A stretch of DNA of 64,000 nt from Emergomyces orientalis (GCA_002110485.1 MOWL01000006.1:124001-188000), one strand, 5' to 3'. Counted from the stretch's first letter, positions 45,826 through 59,310 are shown. Notes: generated from the letters alone by a model not told the origin. Made by a program: numbers and translations.

Positions 45826-48331
45826 ATTCTGATAAACGGCTGGGTGTATCCTTTCGTGAGGAGTGCGTGTAGTTAACTGTTGTGTTGTCGAGAGATGGAG
45901 GCTCAATCAAAGCACTGAGCGAAAAAAATTAAAACTTGTTGGTGCAACCTTAAGTTGAATCAGTTAGTTAGTTCGAGGCACAACAGCAGTAACTTAGCAC
46001 CGCGGAATAAATAATAATGAACTGCGTGTAGAGATAAGATAACTCCTATCTTTCTATATAAAAGGAGTGTAATAGTAGTTGCAATAGTAGTGATGGTTGG
46101 GTAATTATATGCAAGAAGAAAGGAAGAATAAGAACGATGGAAGAACAGCAGCCAAGCCGGCAATTGTAGTGTGATGGTTGGTGGATGTTTAGTGGGTGAT
46201 GATGAAGATGATGATGATGATGATGATTGATGCTGGTAGTGGTGGTTGAGTTGCGGCTGGAGCTGAGGGACACCGGCCAACCAAAGCCAACCAAAGCCAA
46301 CCACCACCAACCATTTTGCCCACCACGAAGAGTCCAAGAGTTCAACGCCCCCCCAAGTGCGGGGCATGAAAGGAGACCCAAGAGATACTCAGCCACAGCC
46401 AGCAGAGAAAACTATCTCATTTAATTATTCTACATCGGGGTATTAATTACCGAATTATCCAACACGAGCGTGTAGCCTGTAGCCGTACGAGTGGATAGGA
46501 TATTAACTACGGAGTACCCCTCAAAATATTATTATTTATTATCCCCCCCCCCTATTGCCCAACATACGCAACATGCGCAATAGCCACAATATCTCTCTCG
46601 CCTTTGAAAAATCGGGCTATATTCCGCTTAACCCCCAGTTTTTCCAGCCTGTAACATGAAGGGGAAAGGGGTGGTGGGGAATGGGCATGACTGTGGATAC
46701 AACTAAGTAATTACAATTACAATTAGGATTAGAATGAGAATTAGAATAAGAATAAAGTGGATGATACCAAGAATAGTAGCAAATAGAACCCAGCACGATG
46801 ACGTATTCGTTATGTACTGCACCCAACACAACAGGCGTACATACATCATACCTGCACATCATCGCCGGGGGCTGGCTGGCTGTGGCTGGACTGTGGTAGA
46901 TACAAGAGATTTATTTTCGATGAGATTGATCTATATGTATATAACCCCCCCTTCTCCTCGCCTCCTCCTCTCCCGTCATCTAAAAACAGAATTCCATCAT
47001 TTACTTTAAAAAAAAAAGAAAAAAGAAAAAGCTTCTACCGAACCTCACATCTCACCACACACACCGCGCCCGCAACATAAACATATCCGCCTACGCACCC
47101 CCGCCCGCCTACTCACCAGACATGATGCATTCACCTATATTTTAGAAAATAGGGATTCCTACGTTTTTGTAGATGCCTAGGCTAAAACACAAAACAAAAG
47201 TAACAACCTAAACGTTAAATCCCCAATCCACACAACTCCTAACACGACAGAACGGCAGAAATTGATGGAACCGCGCGAACTTGGACGATTCAAACCATGG
47301 GAAAGTACTCACAAAAAAGGCACCAGCATTTTTTTTTTTTTTTTTGCTTTACCCATCCATCCAAAATCCAAAACCCCTCAAAACCCCTCCCTCCCACAAA
47401 AAAAAAACCAAAGTCAAATCGTGCTTAACAAATTATGTTTTGAAAAACAAAACATCACGAAGAATGCTTACGACTTGCTGACTTTAATCAACTATGAACA
47501 CGTTGGCCGAATTTCTCATTTTACTAGGAGTAATTTAATGGGATTTCTACAAGTGGTGGAATCATCACAGGAACGAAACTCGCTCGCACCAGAGCAAAAG
47601 AAGAATTATAAATAATAATAATAATAAATAAATAAAATCGTTTCGTATATTCTATCTATATTTCCCTTTCGCCTTCCCCTTTCACATCTCACATCCAACA
47701 GCCATTAAACCAAACAACCCCCAGGGGGTTAATAACAACCGACACCAACAATAACCCCATGTTGGAGAAACGAAAAAAAAAGGGGTTTGGCTGCACCATC
47801 ACCACCATCATCATCTTAAAATCAATGAACAGATATCATGTCTGAATAAACAAGTAGAAAAGGAAAAAAATAAAAATAAAACAAGAAAAAATTCATCCAT
47901 CTGTCATTCATCACGTCGCAAAGGGCCGAGGAAAAACATGCGGTAAGCTAAGTAACGCGGATATCACACTGTATTAGAGGGGTGGGGTGAGCTGAGATTT
48001 AAATCAAAATCAAATCGAATAAAAAAATCTTGAAATGGAAGAGGAGAAACAATAGTAATATTTAACAAAGGCAGAGAGAGATTGGGGGGGTTGTGTTAAA
48101 CGAAGACTGATGATGGTTTTTGAAAAAACAGGGGGTTGGGTCGGGTGTTAGAAGCGGTGAGCGGAGAGATCGGATCAGATCAGATAGATAAGTCAGATGG
48201 GGATTAAGAATTCGAAAATATAAAATAAAAGCCTGACATCGAGAGAGAAAAAAAGATTCCAGGCCACCAATCCTTCTTCGCGTTCGAACCTAGCTACCAA
48301 AAAATCTGCCCTTAACAAAAACACGGCCCCT
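45826..48331. other. Long intergenic region with GAT microsatellite
   Basis: 2.5 kb between the PX gene start and the C2H2-factor stop. It has a GAT/ATG trinucleotide run (about 46196-46232), a C-run near 46540-46550 and T/A tracts (about 47330-47345). Short reading frames are low-complexity; none looks real. The right part is likely a long 3' UTR of the C2H2 gene. Confidence 0.5.
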
Positions 48332-51300
48332 TTAGAAACCACCCATAATAAACTCATCAACATCCCTATGTAAATGCATCGGATCAATCTGATCAACAAC
48401 CCACTCGTCGTTGGCGAAATTGTCCAGCGCGGGGAAATTGTCCACTCGCTGTCTTCCTCCCAAGCTGTGGCTGTGTCCGTAATTCGCCTGTCTACCATTG
48501 ACAGTTGCAGCAGAGGTACTAGTGGTATCCACGGGACTCTCAAACAGCGTGAAATCACCACTCGGCTTCCCCATGCCCATATGCATCTGGTTGTTGTTGT
48601 TGTTATTATTATTATAACCATCATGAAACCCTTCATCCATATCCATATCTATATCCAAATCCAAATTACGCTCCTGCTCCTGCGAATTTGGCGAGTACAG
48701 CATCAAATTCCCCTGGCCGGCAGGGGAGAGGTTATGGTTGATGTTGAGCTTCTGGTGCTGCTGCGATGGCTTCGGTTCTGGGCAAGTCGGGGACGGATTC
48801 CGTGAGAAGGAATTCAATCCGTGCACCTCGACGGAGCGCGCGGGCGTGAGTAGCTGCATGTTCATGACTGTGTACTCGTTGTCGAGGGTATCGAAGTCGA
48901 AATCAAAGTCCGGGGTTGTATGTGTTGGGTCGAAGGGGGTTTCATCCATAAGCCCGGATCCGATGGGTCCCAGTCCATTGGGTGTGTTTGCGCTGGATGC
49001 TATGGAGGGAACATGCATGTCCAAGCTTGGGACGTATTCATTGGGATCACTCGCTGCCAAGCTGGCTTGAAAAGCGCCAAAATCCAACTGTGGTGCGAAC
49101 GGGTTGTTGGTATTGAAGTCATCAAACGGGTTGTTATTTGTGACTGTGTCGGGGAAGAGTTGGAAATCCTGATTGTGAGGATCCATCATCTCATCCAGTG
49201 GGTAGCCAACGGAGGGGCCGGTATATTGCAGGCTCTGCTCGTAAGGAGAGACACTCCGCAAATAAGGGGATGGGGCTGCATGGCTCTGAGGAGTGGGAAT
49301 ATCCATAGTTCCCGAGTTGGGAGTTTGGATATGAGGAGTCTGGGGAGTGGGGTGGCCTGACACCGACCCTGACACACGGCTGCCGCTTTTGCCGTTGTTT
49401 TTGGATCGAATGTACACCCATCCGTGAGCTTTCTCCATATGCTGCTTGCAATTGCTGTGACGCTTGGACTGATAAGTGCAAGGCGCAAAGTGGCATTTGA
49501 AGAGTGGCGGAGATTTGGAGTGTTTATCATTAACATGACGGTCTCTCTCTTTCTCGGTTGGCCAGCCGATTTCGAAATACTTGCAGGAGCGTTCTGCGCA
49601 TTTCCATGGTCTCGAATGGGTTTTCTCGTGTTTACTATTATACATATATCAGCAAAACGAAATACGTAAAACAGAAAGAAAGGAGAAGAGGAACATACGT
49701 AAGATCACAAGGCCTCTTAAACACCTTATCGCAGTCCTTGCATTTCTGGTTAATGTCAAGGGGTGGCGCATTCTTCTTCCGTCGAGCCATCGAACGAGTC
49801 ACGCTGTCGTCGCACGACTCCATGCTGAGCGAGCGTTTCATCATGGGGATGACGGGAGAAGCCTTTTCTCCATAAGGTTCTCCAGTGCGTAGCGAAATGG
49901 TCTTGCTGTCCTTCTTTCGTCGAACCAATTCTGCAGGGCGTCCAGTTGCACCCAAGCCACCTTCAAGGGTAACTTCCTCGTCACTAAGAAGAATATATTG
50001 TGAGCCAAATGGAATGCTAGTGGTGTTATCACCCAGAAGTTGCACATACGATGAATACTCTGCGTTACTTTCGGCCGATCTCGAGCGGGGGCGAGGGCCC
50101 TGCCTTTCTCGGGCGGCACCGATCATAGCAGCGTACTGACGTATCTGTTCGACTAGATCGAGGAAATAACCGTTGGTATAAGGACGATCAGACGGTCGTC
50201 GCTGGTCGCGTTCATTCAGATACCCAACAGTGGTATGGAGGCACTGGATGGTAAATTCACAGAATCCAATATAGGCTGCTTTGGATGGGGTGAACCGCTT
50301 TAAATAGTCATGTATCGTATGAGCATTGTACGGTATATTCTCGAGGCTGCGAATCTGACTCACCGGTGCTAGGAAAAGAAGAGTCTTTTCAAGATCCCGA
50401 AGACACGAGATCTCTTTGCTCTCAATCCGCTTAGGCACGCCCCGAACCAGAGAATGGAATGGGGATAGTCGTTTTTCTCGAAGAATGGGGACGAGGATGA
50501 AACGATCGATGTGCTTGCGAGCAGTAACGCCAAAACTGGGGATCTGAGGGGTGGTGGTGGTAGATGAGATAGATTTAGTAATGGCTGATTGTGTTGAGGC
50601 ACTTTTAGCCTCCTGCTCTTCAAGTGAATGATTAGATTTGCGAACTACGGTCGAGGTATAATAGTTAGCTTGTGAGCGGCGTCATTCTCAGTTTTGTCGA
50701 ATGAGCGGGTTCAAGAGAGAAGATTTCATACCTTGTTCGCGTGGGTCAATAGAGGGCGACATACTGGAACCACCGACGGAAGAACCAATACCACTATCAC
50801 AGGAATGGCGATGATGGGAATCCAGAGGGCGGACTGGCTTGCAATCTTTTTCTGTTTTGATTGAATCTGGGTCGGTATTCATAGGGTCAGTGTGGATAAT
50901 TTGGGCCTGAAGAATTCCACGCGGAACGGGCGAGTCGTTATCAAACAACGACGATCTGTTCGAAGAAGAGGAAGAAGCAGAAGAATCGCCTCCAAGACCA
51001 GAGAGGTTACGCTCGAACTTGTCTAGGAACACGGCCATGCGTTTTTCACCGGCAGCAATGACATCCTCCAGGGACCTGGGGCAGGTAGGAGAGCGTCGCA
51101 GCAGCGAGTGGATGTTGAGGATTGGATCAGAGTCCTCGGACGGTGGAGTCGTTGGAGAATGGAACGTGGCACCTTTCCTCAACTTCATGCTATGGGGTGT
51201 TGAGCGACGACATATTGGGTCGGATGATTGATCTGAAGGAGAGGGAGAAGAGGAGGCACAAGAAGAAGAAGAAGAGGAAGAAGAAGTAGTCGTCGAGAGA

Positions 51301-51362
51301 TGGGGGAGGGGGCTCTTATTATAAAGAGGTCGACGGCGTGGGTGAACCTGGGGTGCGGACAT
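48332..51362 (-). CDS. C2H2 zinc-finger transcription factor
   Basis: Predicted 959 aa from exons 50732-51362, 49699-50644 and 48332-49634. The N-terminal 330 residues are Ser/Pro-rich. A conserved middle domain (about 340-430: CLRDLEKTLLFLAP, YIGFCEFTIQCLHTTVGYLN) precedes three C2H2-like fingers at about 512-595. Finger 1 is CKDCDKVFKRPCDL continuing KHEKTH across the splice; finger 2 is CAERSCKYFEIGWPTEKERD ending HVNDKH; finger 3 is CHFAPCTYQSKRHSNCKQH ending MEKAH. The C-terminal 360 residues are Asn/Pro/Asp-rich, as in acidic activation domains, with a poly-Asn run. A bipartite basic segment (RRKKD, ARRKKN) may be the nuclear signal. I recognise the type (fungal regulator with three spaced fingers) but not a named orthologue. 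A 6-kb gene-free stretch lies upstream. Confidence 0.85.
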
Positions 51363-54300
51363 ACTTGCGACCGGGAGCGAGTCACTCTGGCTTTATGTAG
51401 GAGAACAGAAGGAGTTAGAACAGGAACGAACAACAAGACAAGGCCCCCTCCTGTCCGGCATCCCAAAAGGAAAACAGGTAATTGCAGTGACTTACTGCTA
51501 TGACTCACTTTGAAAAGAGTAGAGGGAGTTTGGAATTGAGGACACTATTCAGAATCGAGGACCGGGATCTGCAATATGAAGGGTCGGTCGGTCTGGCTGT
51601 CACAACAGCGATATCTCAGCGGGGTTGTTCATGAAAGTAATGTTATAAAAACTAGCCAGCTGGCCATATCAATTGACTTCCCAGTGGTCATCAAGAGTAT
51701 TTTATATATACTGACCGTCAGTTCAAAATAGACCAAGGAAGTCCAGATAATATGGCAGTCAATGGCAGTATACAACAAGTCCGCTGGATCCAATTTGCTG
51801 ATTTCCCCAGGATAGAACCATACAACCAAGGGATGAGTTTCAATATAGAGAAGAAACTAGATCGAGAAAAGTTATTTTTTTAAAAAGAAAAAAACAGAGC
51901 CAAAAATTTAAAAAAAGAAGTCGTGTCTTGAGTTGAGCAAAGCCAAAAAACAAAAAAAAGGTGTCAACCAAAAGCAAACAGGCGCTGGATGACGACACTA
52001 AGTAGGGCAGACTACTAGTTGGATAATATCAGGACGAAAGGCAGACAGCAGGAGTTCAGGAGGAGTTCAAGTACTCCAGAGGATTCGATGACTGAGGATA
52101 GATAGTTTCTTAGAAGAGAGAATGACAGAACGACAGGAGGGAGAGATAGAAAATGAGAAAAAGAAGAGGAAGCGGAGGACACGAGGTTAAGAGAAGTGCA
52201 ACGTTGGAGGGCTTTTGACTGCGCCAACATTTTTTCCCAGCAAAGTATCCCCAGCCAGTCAGTAGTTAACCACCGGCCCTGAGGCCAGCCTTGAACCAAT
52301 GACCGCGCAGTTTGCCAGCGCGAGCCAAGGCGAAGCTTTCGTGTCTGCCTGATAGACGAGGGAGGACGCCTGCTGATTGGCTGTGAATTCAACAAATACG
52401 GGGGGGGACCCCGGAGTGCGCTAGGCTGCTTTGGGCGTCGGAGTTGTGTTCAGGAAAACCTCCGATGGGGCCTTTGTCAGCGGGTATGTGACAGTACGGT
52501 CAGATACAAATACAGATAAAGATAGATAGGTATGTAGCTCCTCCGCATCTGCTCACATTTGGTTAACTATCATAATATAGAAAGTCTGCCTGCGGAGTTC
52601 ATCCATTCCCCCTCTCTAGCTAAAAAAAAAACAATAGATAAAACGAAGAAAAGAAAAGAAAAGAAAAGAAAAGAAAAACCTGAACCCCCGCAAATTAGGT
52701 AGCAGTATTCCCGAAAACGAAAAAGCAAAAAACAAAAAACAACAAAAAGGGACACACAGATGCACCCGTAGATAAAGTATATCTGTCAGTTAGACATACC
52801 AGCTGGATACTCTGGACCTAACTAGTTGGAACATGGAATACCGCGCTCTGTCTCCTTCCATCCACTTCCAAGGCCAGCGCTCTCCACTCTTCTTCCCGAG
52901 GTCAGTCCAGGTCCCCCCGCCCACAGCCCACAGCCACAAACTAAAACATTACCCAAATACCAAATACCACGCTCATACCATCCATCCACTCCCATCCAGC
53001 CGCTGGTTCAGGCCTCATTTTGGTGCATTCCCATCCCTTTCCCATACCAAAATCTCGGTGACCCAGCGCGGTTTGGCGCTAGTCGTTTCCATACCATACA
53101 AGACATTCCAAGTGTTCCCTATGATTCCCCCCTCCCCCCCAAAATATCATACTCCAGAGCTGAGGCTCGCCTGGGGCTTTTGACTGGTCTCTGCGATTCA
53201 AAGCCTGGAACATTATTTTGTTTATTTATGTAACTCTGTATGTTTTTATTTTTCTTTGACTTTTGGAATAATGAAAACAAAAAACAAAAACAAAACAAAA
53301 AACCGGCCCCAAATTTTGTTAGCGTGATGCCATAAATTAATAATTAGGTACTCTGTGCGGAGTAAGCCGCTCTCGTTTCTAAAAGTAGGAGTAAAGCACT
53401 TTTTGTTCTGATCCAGAGGGAGTTAGTTACATTTAAACGAGCTGCGTAATCGAGTGTTCGTCACCCATATATTTTTAATTTCCAGCGGACTGGGTAAATG
53501 AAGGTACCTAGGTACCTAGGTATGAAATGATGTGAGATCCCATTATCCACGAATAGAAAAAATACAGTTTTTCCCTTTTTTTCTCTCTCCCACGGGTTTG
53601 GGATTTACGTATGTAGGTACGGGAACGGGCCGGGGAAGGGAAACAGATAAAATAAAAATAAAAAGTAAAATAAAATAAAAATGTCATATCCAACTATCCA
53701 CCACCCCCACTGGCACACCCAGCCCAGGGTTTGACAGAACTCCCTAGAGGGTTTGCCAAGAAATATCCCACAGAAGCGGGGGGCCAGATTTTAGGGTTTG
53801 ATGCGGCTCAAAAAAAACTGCCCAAGGGTTACATTTTCTCGCCGCCCAGATTCAACGCTACCTAGGGCTGGAGGTCCTCGTTCACACTATGGAGCAGTTA
53901 TCACGAAAGTTAGTTTTGCACGGCCACACCGTTCTAGCCCCCATTTTCTCCAGCCACTCAATGTCACGAGCTGGGGCGCATGCCCATTTTGTGATTTTTG
54001 ACAAACATGCATGTTCGCAAGCTAGATTTCGAGGTTTATCTTTCTTAGATGGTTGGGCTTTTTTTTTTTTTTTTGGGGGGGGCGGGGGGGGGATGGATGG
54101 ATGAATACGGAGTAGGCTAAATGAAAATTGAAAATAAAATAAAATTTTTTTAAAAAAAAAAAAAAATACATATACATAACATCCCGAGAATTCAAGCAAA
54201 AGAGAGTAAAACAATCCATGTAGGATTGGTTTCGCACATACCACATACACAACAACTACATACATAAACACCCCCACCCTACCAAACAACACAGTCACGC

Positions 54301-56579
54301 ATGGAGAAGGACGATGGCCATGGACATCGACGTGGAACGGACGCAAACTCCTGCACACTGTCGTTTCATCAAGCCATCAGGGCTCGGGGAGAAGTCGTGT
54401 CTCCTCCCTTCCCGTCATCGTCGTTAGCAAAACCACCCGATATAAACACCTATTGGCCGAAATACCTGGACCAGGAACTCCTGCACAAGCCAATCAATGA
54501 TTCAAATGGATAGATGAATGAGTTTGAATGAACTGGAAAAGTTGAACATGAACAAGAAATAAACACCCCTCTTCCCCCTCCCCTCTCTCTCCTCGCAGGA
54601 ACCCGCATCTGTAGGTAGCATTCCATTTTGCCTTTTGCATCGTCATCATAATGGCCTGCATTATTTACAAGTTCGCTTCGTCAGGTCTGGTCAGGCTGGT
54701 TGGGTTGAGTTTAGTTTAGTTTATCTTTCATTCTTTTTTTTTCTTCTTTTTTTTACCTTCGATGAAGCGAAACGAAACCTTGGAACCTAGAAATGTACTG
54801 CATAACCCGCTCACGATCATTAACTACACAACTTTATGTACCCCTTTCACAGTTAGTTTTTACCAGGCTTCTTCAATTTCAGTTTTTGCACCCTTGCGAG
54901 TGAGACCCCGGCCTTGAAATCCATATTATTATTTCTTTAGCCCGACCCACCAAGCGCTTGGAGGATTTATTACTAGACTGCATGTATGAACACCCTTTCT
55001 TACTGGTCCCTGACGAGAGGATGGTTGGCTGAGGTGACGCCATGGATCACGGGCTTGAAAAAGATGGAAAATGGAAAATGGAAAAAAATAAACAAGAAAG
55101 GAGGAACGGGAATGCGGTTTCATCATGGTCCAACTCTTGTCAACAAGCCAACGAACGGCTCTGATGCATGAATTCTCCACCAGCCCCTGGTCGCAAAGCT
55201 CTCTCCGCCCTCCGTATTCCTGCAAAGTTGGCAATCATTTTCAGCCGCATCCCCTACGGCCCTGGTAAGCTCGAACCACAACTTGCTGACAGCATATCAG
55301 GATCGAAACGAAACAAAAGGGAAAAAAAAAAAAAAGAAAAGGGAGAAAACAGAATCTGAAGGTAAAAGCGTGAAACATATCCGTGAAGGATATCGCATTC
55401 CATAATTTCTCTCTGTCATGCCTATTTTTCAAAATAACGCAAGGTTAAACTTCCGTACCTATAGTTACCCGCCCTTCTTCCTTCTACCAATTCCCTCTCC
55501 ACACATTGATACCAACAACCAAGCACAAGGAGCCTTAGGTACCAAGTAACTTATAAGCAAATCATCATCATCATCATCATCATCATCGTTTTCTTTCTTT
55601 CTTACAAATGACGGGAATTTTGAAAACAAAACCTGAACCCTTCCAGGTTCGTCTTAGAAGTCCAAAAAAGAAAAGGAAAAAACAACCTTCTCACCCTTTC
55701 TTGCGCTCCTCAAACTTTGGTCGCGGGGAGTTTTAACGGAAAAACTAACCAACCCCCGTCCGCCATCGGGCCTCGAAAAATCGATACCCAACAACAGAGA
55801 AACTGCTTGCGGCCCCTGTCCCGTGTCACATACACCCCGTTGAACTCATTCATTTTTTGACTGAAACAAGCTGAAACGAAAACCATCTATCCCTCCATCT
55901 CTCCTGGGTGAGTGTTGTGACTGGCTGACTGTCTGACCGACTCCTCCCCCCGCCGCACCTATCATGATATGACATACCTAGTAGTTTCATCCTTTTGATA
56001 ACAAAAAGAAGAAAAAAACAGAAAAAAAGCTTTTAAAGCGTGTTCATTCGTATAGGTTATTTGTCAAATGCTCAAAGTTAAGAGACTTTGATGATAATTT
56101 TTTTTCACCCTGAATGATTACTTTGGGTAAGTTTGAGACATCTATTCATGCACACATACATACATACATACATATACCCATATCTGCAGAGAGAGGAGGT
56201 GGGGCGCGTATGGGTTGACGTGGTGATGTAGAGGTTTTCCTTCAAATCATAATCGAACTCCAGGTTTTCTTTTCTTGCCCGATTTCCCAAATCGGGATTC
56301 CGTTGATCACCCCCGCCGTCTCCAGTGGATCCCATCATTTAAGTTTTCTATGGCGGGGTTTTGTTATCTTGTGGTCGGCCACCTTAACAACTATTAATGA
56401 TACAAATATTCGCAATAATAACTTTGAAAGTCATATGCTAGAAATGAGAGTCAAGGGGGGTGTAGAGGGAAGTAGTGTTATATTTTTTTAGTAACTATAC
56501 AAACATATATTCATAGAGACGGAGTGGCTCCGAATAATATGTTAGCTATGGATAGATATGCATCTTGTAGTCAACGTTT
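51363..56579. other. 5.2-kb gene-poor region upstream of the C2H2 factor
   Basis: No conserved reading frame or tRNA found. Low-complexity content: AAAAG repeat (about 52645-52677), tandem GGTACCTA palindromic units (about 53503-53522), T-run/G-run block (about 54060-54092), ATC repeat (about 55562-55588) and CATA repeat (about 56154-56177). Candidate contents are a long 5' leader of the C2H2 gene, regulatory DNA or a non-coding transcript. Confidence 0.45.
55562..55588 (+). repeat. (ATC)n trinucleotide microsatellite
   Basis: About eight perfect ATC/CAT units in non-coding DNA. Likely length-polymorphic. Confidence 0.85.
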
Positions 56580-56783
56580 TTAAAATATACTGCAATGACG
56601 AACATATATATAGTTCAACTGCTCATCTAATTCACGGATATACTTGTATTGATGAAATAAAGCTTCTTTTTCTTTAAGTAATGATTCGTGACCCCTTTTT
56701 TGAGCCCTAGGATGACTATTAGTGAAATAAACCATCCCTGAGTACTGATTAGATATTGAGTCTTTGTTTAACTGAAAGGCCAT
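56580..56783 (-). CDS. Possible 67-aa small protein, unrecognised
   Basis: ATG-initiated frame (MAFQLNKDSISNQYSGMVYF at the N-terminus) with a charged, possibly helical middle (LLKEKEALFHQYKYIRELDE) and AT-rich codons unlike the neighbouring genes. No intron, signal peptide or family motif. It could be a small gene, a fragment, or chance. It lies between the gene-poor region and the SAT4-like gene. Confidence 0.2.
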   Translation of the reverse strand: MAFQLNKDSISNQYSGMVYFTNSHPRAQKRGHESLLKEKEALFHQYKYIRELDEQLNYIYVRHCSIF

Positions 56784-57073
56784 GATTCTGCTTCGTATTA
56801 TTAGAGGGTGACTGCATAATAGGTAATTCAGAAGACTTAAAGCAGAAAAAAAAAAAGGAAGAATAACATGAATTTAACGAGATTAGAACTGTGACGTCGT
56901 CGTTAACAGACATTAAGTAGCCTCGTGATTGCCGCTGCGATTTTGGAGTGCACTAGCTTTTATCTATGCTAGAGAGGCAAGCCACCATGCAAATTGGATG
57001 TGCCGCTCATTTAAAATCAATTGGCTTGCGTTCCCAATTCAGTTGTGGCCTCGGTCTCACTAGCGGAGCAGTT

Positions 57074-57391
57074 TCAGCTGGACCTTGGGAGCTCTGGTAG
57101 GGGCTTATTTCGGTGATAAGCCGTTGCCGCCTCCTCTCTGGGGTCCAAACGGTTCTGCTCTTGTGCTTCTTGCCCTTGTCCCTGCTGAGGATCGATGGGG
57201 CCTAAGGGTATATTATTTATATTGAAGGTGGGATCCCCTTCCAGAAAGTAAATGGGGATCATCTGGGATTCGCCACTTTCCCATCATCTGTGTTCTTATC
57301 ACGGAAACGGAGAAAGGAGAGAACACGGCGCGGGATGGCGCGCAAAGAGGAAGGATTGTCGTCAAGGTGAAGCTGCTCTCCTGAATTTTGT
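57074..57391 (-). other. Broken continuation of the SAT4-like gene tail
   Basis: Downstream of the SAT4-like stop codon, two further minus-strand frames look like one cytoplasmic tail out of register. One (about 57280-57480) reads LKVQDKQNSGEQLHLDDNPS. The next (57074-57262) ends NRLDPREEAATAYHRNKPLP before LPRSS, a common style of SAT4-protein terminus. No valid GT-AG intron joins them, so two small frameshifts are the simplest reading. Confidence 0.4.
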
Positions 57392-58654
57392 TTATCTTGT
57401 ACCTTGAGATTTTCCTTCCGGAGCCGTTTTTCTTTGTATTTCGGAATGCCGTATTTTGAAGAATTTCTTCCAGGCTGGCAAAGAAGCGCAGATTAGGGCT
57501 GTAGTTGTCTCGATTTGGCCGTTAATGACTGCGTCGGCATTGGTCGCTGTGGTTCGGTGCATTTGTTTTTTCAAGTAAGCGGGATTTCTCTTCATAAAAA
57601 TCAGGCAGTTGCAGGGGTATAGAAGGGGAACCGAAACTCACTAGTAAAATCAAGACTTGTTCCTATCTTACCAACAAATTTCATTCGCACCCCTGATGCC
57701 ACCACAGCGCTATGGTGAATATATCAGATGAATTATTCCCTCCTCGAGCCGTTTACGTTTTGCTAGGATACAGGGGATTATACTAACAGAGCTCCAGCAA
57801 AAAACATAGCGCTAACAGCAAGTCGATCTTTAATGCTTCGCCGTAGCGTATACACCCTCGGGATGGGCAGGAGAGGGATAAATAAGACGACAGTGATGTG
57901 GATCGCGGACAAGGCGCGAAATACCACTGGGAACGGCAGACATTGTGCGCCAGAGAAACGAGCCGAAAGGCTAAAAACTGCTTGCGGTGGACTGCAAAAG
58001 AAAAAAAATGGTATGACAACTACTGCTAGCCATACTGTCAAAAAGCCGATAGTCCAGTTGACGATCGTTTGCATGCCTGGAGTTGGCACCACGCGGCGGA
58101 TGAAGATGAGGATGGATATCTTCGTGGCGAACATGGCAAATGGATATATCGCAAGATGGGCGAACAAGACCTGGCCTTTGTCAACAAGAGTAAGGTCTAC
58201 AAAAGGATGTTAAACGGGTGGCGAAGATGATACATACTGCGAATGCCAGCTCACGCTGTCGGGATGTTAATTCTAATATCGACATGCCAACATCACCAAT
58301 GATAGCACCAGTAGAGGCTGTCAGTAAACTCCTATCTCCCGGGAACGGATCAGTGCCTTACTGAGAAGTTGAATAATCGTAAATATCACGTTGAGAATCT
58401 ATTGCACAGGTTAGTTAGTTCTGTCACGGTAGGACAAATGCTTAAGTACTCACATAGGAGATAAAAATAAAGATATCTTCGAGATGAAAATGCCCGCCGA
58501 AGCGCCATATTATAACTAGCCTCCCTAATGTGATGATCGAAGCCACCGAGATGGTAACAATTAACACGATTATGAGGGTCTGAGTTGTGTGATTAACACC
58601 GTCAGATTTGGGAGTTGTCGCGCGTATGGTGTATACATTTTCGAGAGGCAACAT
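57392..58654 (-). CDS. SAT4/rhodopsin-like fungal integral membrane protein, probably truncated
   Basis: Predicted 297 aa from exons 58454-58654, 58362-58398, 58238-58317, 57788-58170, 57672-57709 and 57392-57546, all in phase. Seven hydrophobic helices are visible: TLIIVLIVTISVASIITLGR, then ILNVIFTIIQLL, VLFAHLAIYPFAMFATKISI, GFLTVWLAVVVIPFFFFCSP, ALSAIHITVVLFIPLLPI, VSAMFFAGALAVVASGV and a last helix around ALICASLPAWKKF. The family's signature positions (helix-3 region TKISILIF, Cys in FFFFCSPP, and IETTTALICASLPA) are recognisable. These plasma-membrane proteins are very numerous in filamentous fungi (PTH11-related superfamily without the CFEM domain); ligands are mostly unknown. The family usually has a polar C-tail of 50-100 residues; here it is cut short, with likely tail sequence in other frames downstream. 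Confidence 0.72.
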
Positions 58655-59310
58655 TTCAAAAGAAATAACTGCCGAACAAGGATAGTCCCAGTTCCGCGTT
58701 TATAGTAGCGACAAATATGTCAACCCTGACATTGTTCCGGAGGAGACCTTGTCGGGAGCGGTTTACCCTTATTAACCCTCGGAATGAAGAAAGAAGAAAA
58801 GAAGTCGAAGCAAAAGAGGGGCCACTATAGTGTACCATGTGGATACAACGTATTATTCATGCATAGCACATTTTGTAATCTTAAACGGGTATTTGCTTTA
58901 TACTTCGTTCAGTATGACCGCAAAGCACGTTCATTATTGAAGTTCTCAAGCCTCCAATCAAACTTCCAATCAAACACCTATAGACGGATAGACCTGGAAA
59001 GGTTGAAACCCTCTGTTAAACATCATCTGGGGCATATAGCTCTAGAAGTTCCCACCAAGTTTGATGAATGCTCACTCGGCATGTCATGTTGAGCTGTTAT
59101 GGTGATGTGTGTTTTCTGATAGGGGTGCCCCAGCCCAACTCGAAAGGGGGTTGTTTGGGATTTTGCCACATACATTAACACCATGTCTAGTAATATACCA
59201 CACTCCATCACGGTAGGTAATGGAATGAAATGCATGACGGATATTTGGACCTGGTATGGGGGATGTTGCAAGTTGTGTGCGACTTGGCTCAGGGATCATC
59301 CCAGAGAAAG
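58655..59310. other. Intergenic, no gene seen
   Basis: About 650 bp upstream of the SAT4-like start. Short frames only, with no family features. Confidence 0.4.

Noticed and set aside
52826..53233. Plus-strand Pro/Ser-rich 135-codon frame, overlapping a second frame at 52833
   Set aside because: Low complexity, overlapping frames of similar length, no family motif; probably part of the upstream region of the C2H2 gene.
53498..53525. Repeated GGTACCTA units as a possible transposon end or target-site duplication
   Set aside because: No second copy at a plausible distance and no transposase-like frame nearby; treated as a short local repeat.
54301..54513. Plus-strand 70-codon frame
   Set aside because: No family features, no promoter-like or splice context; likely chance.
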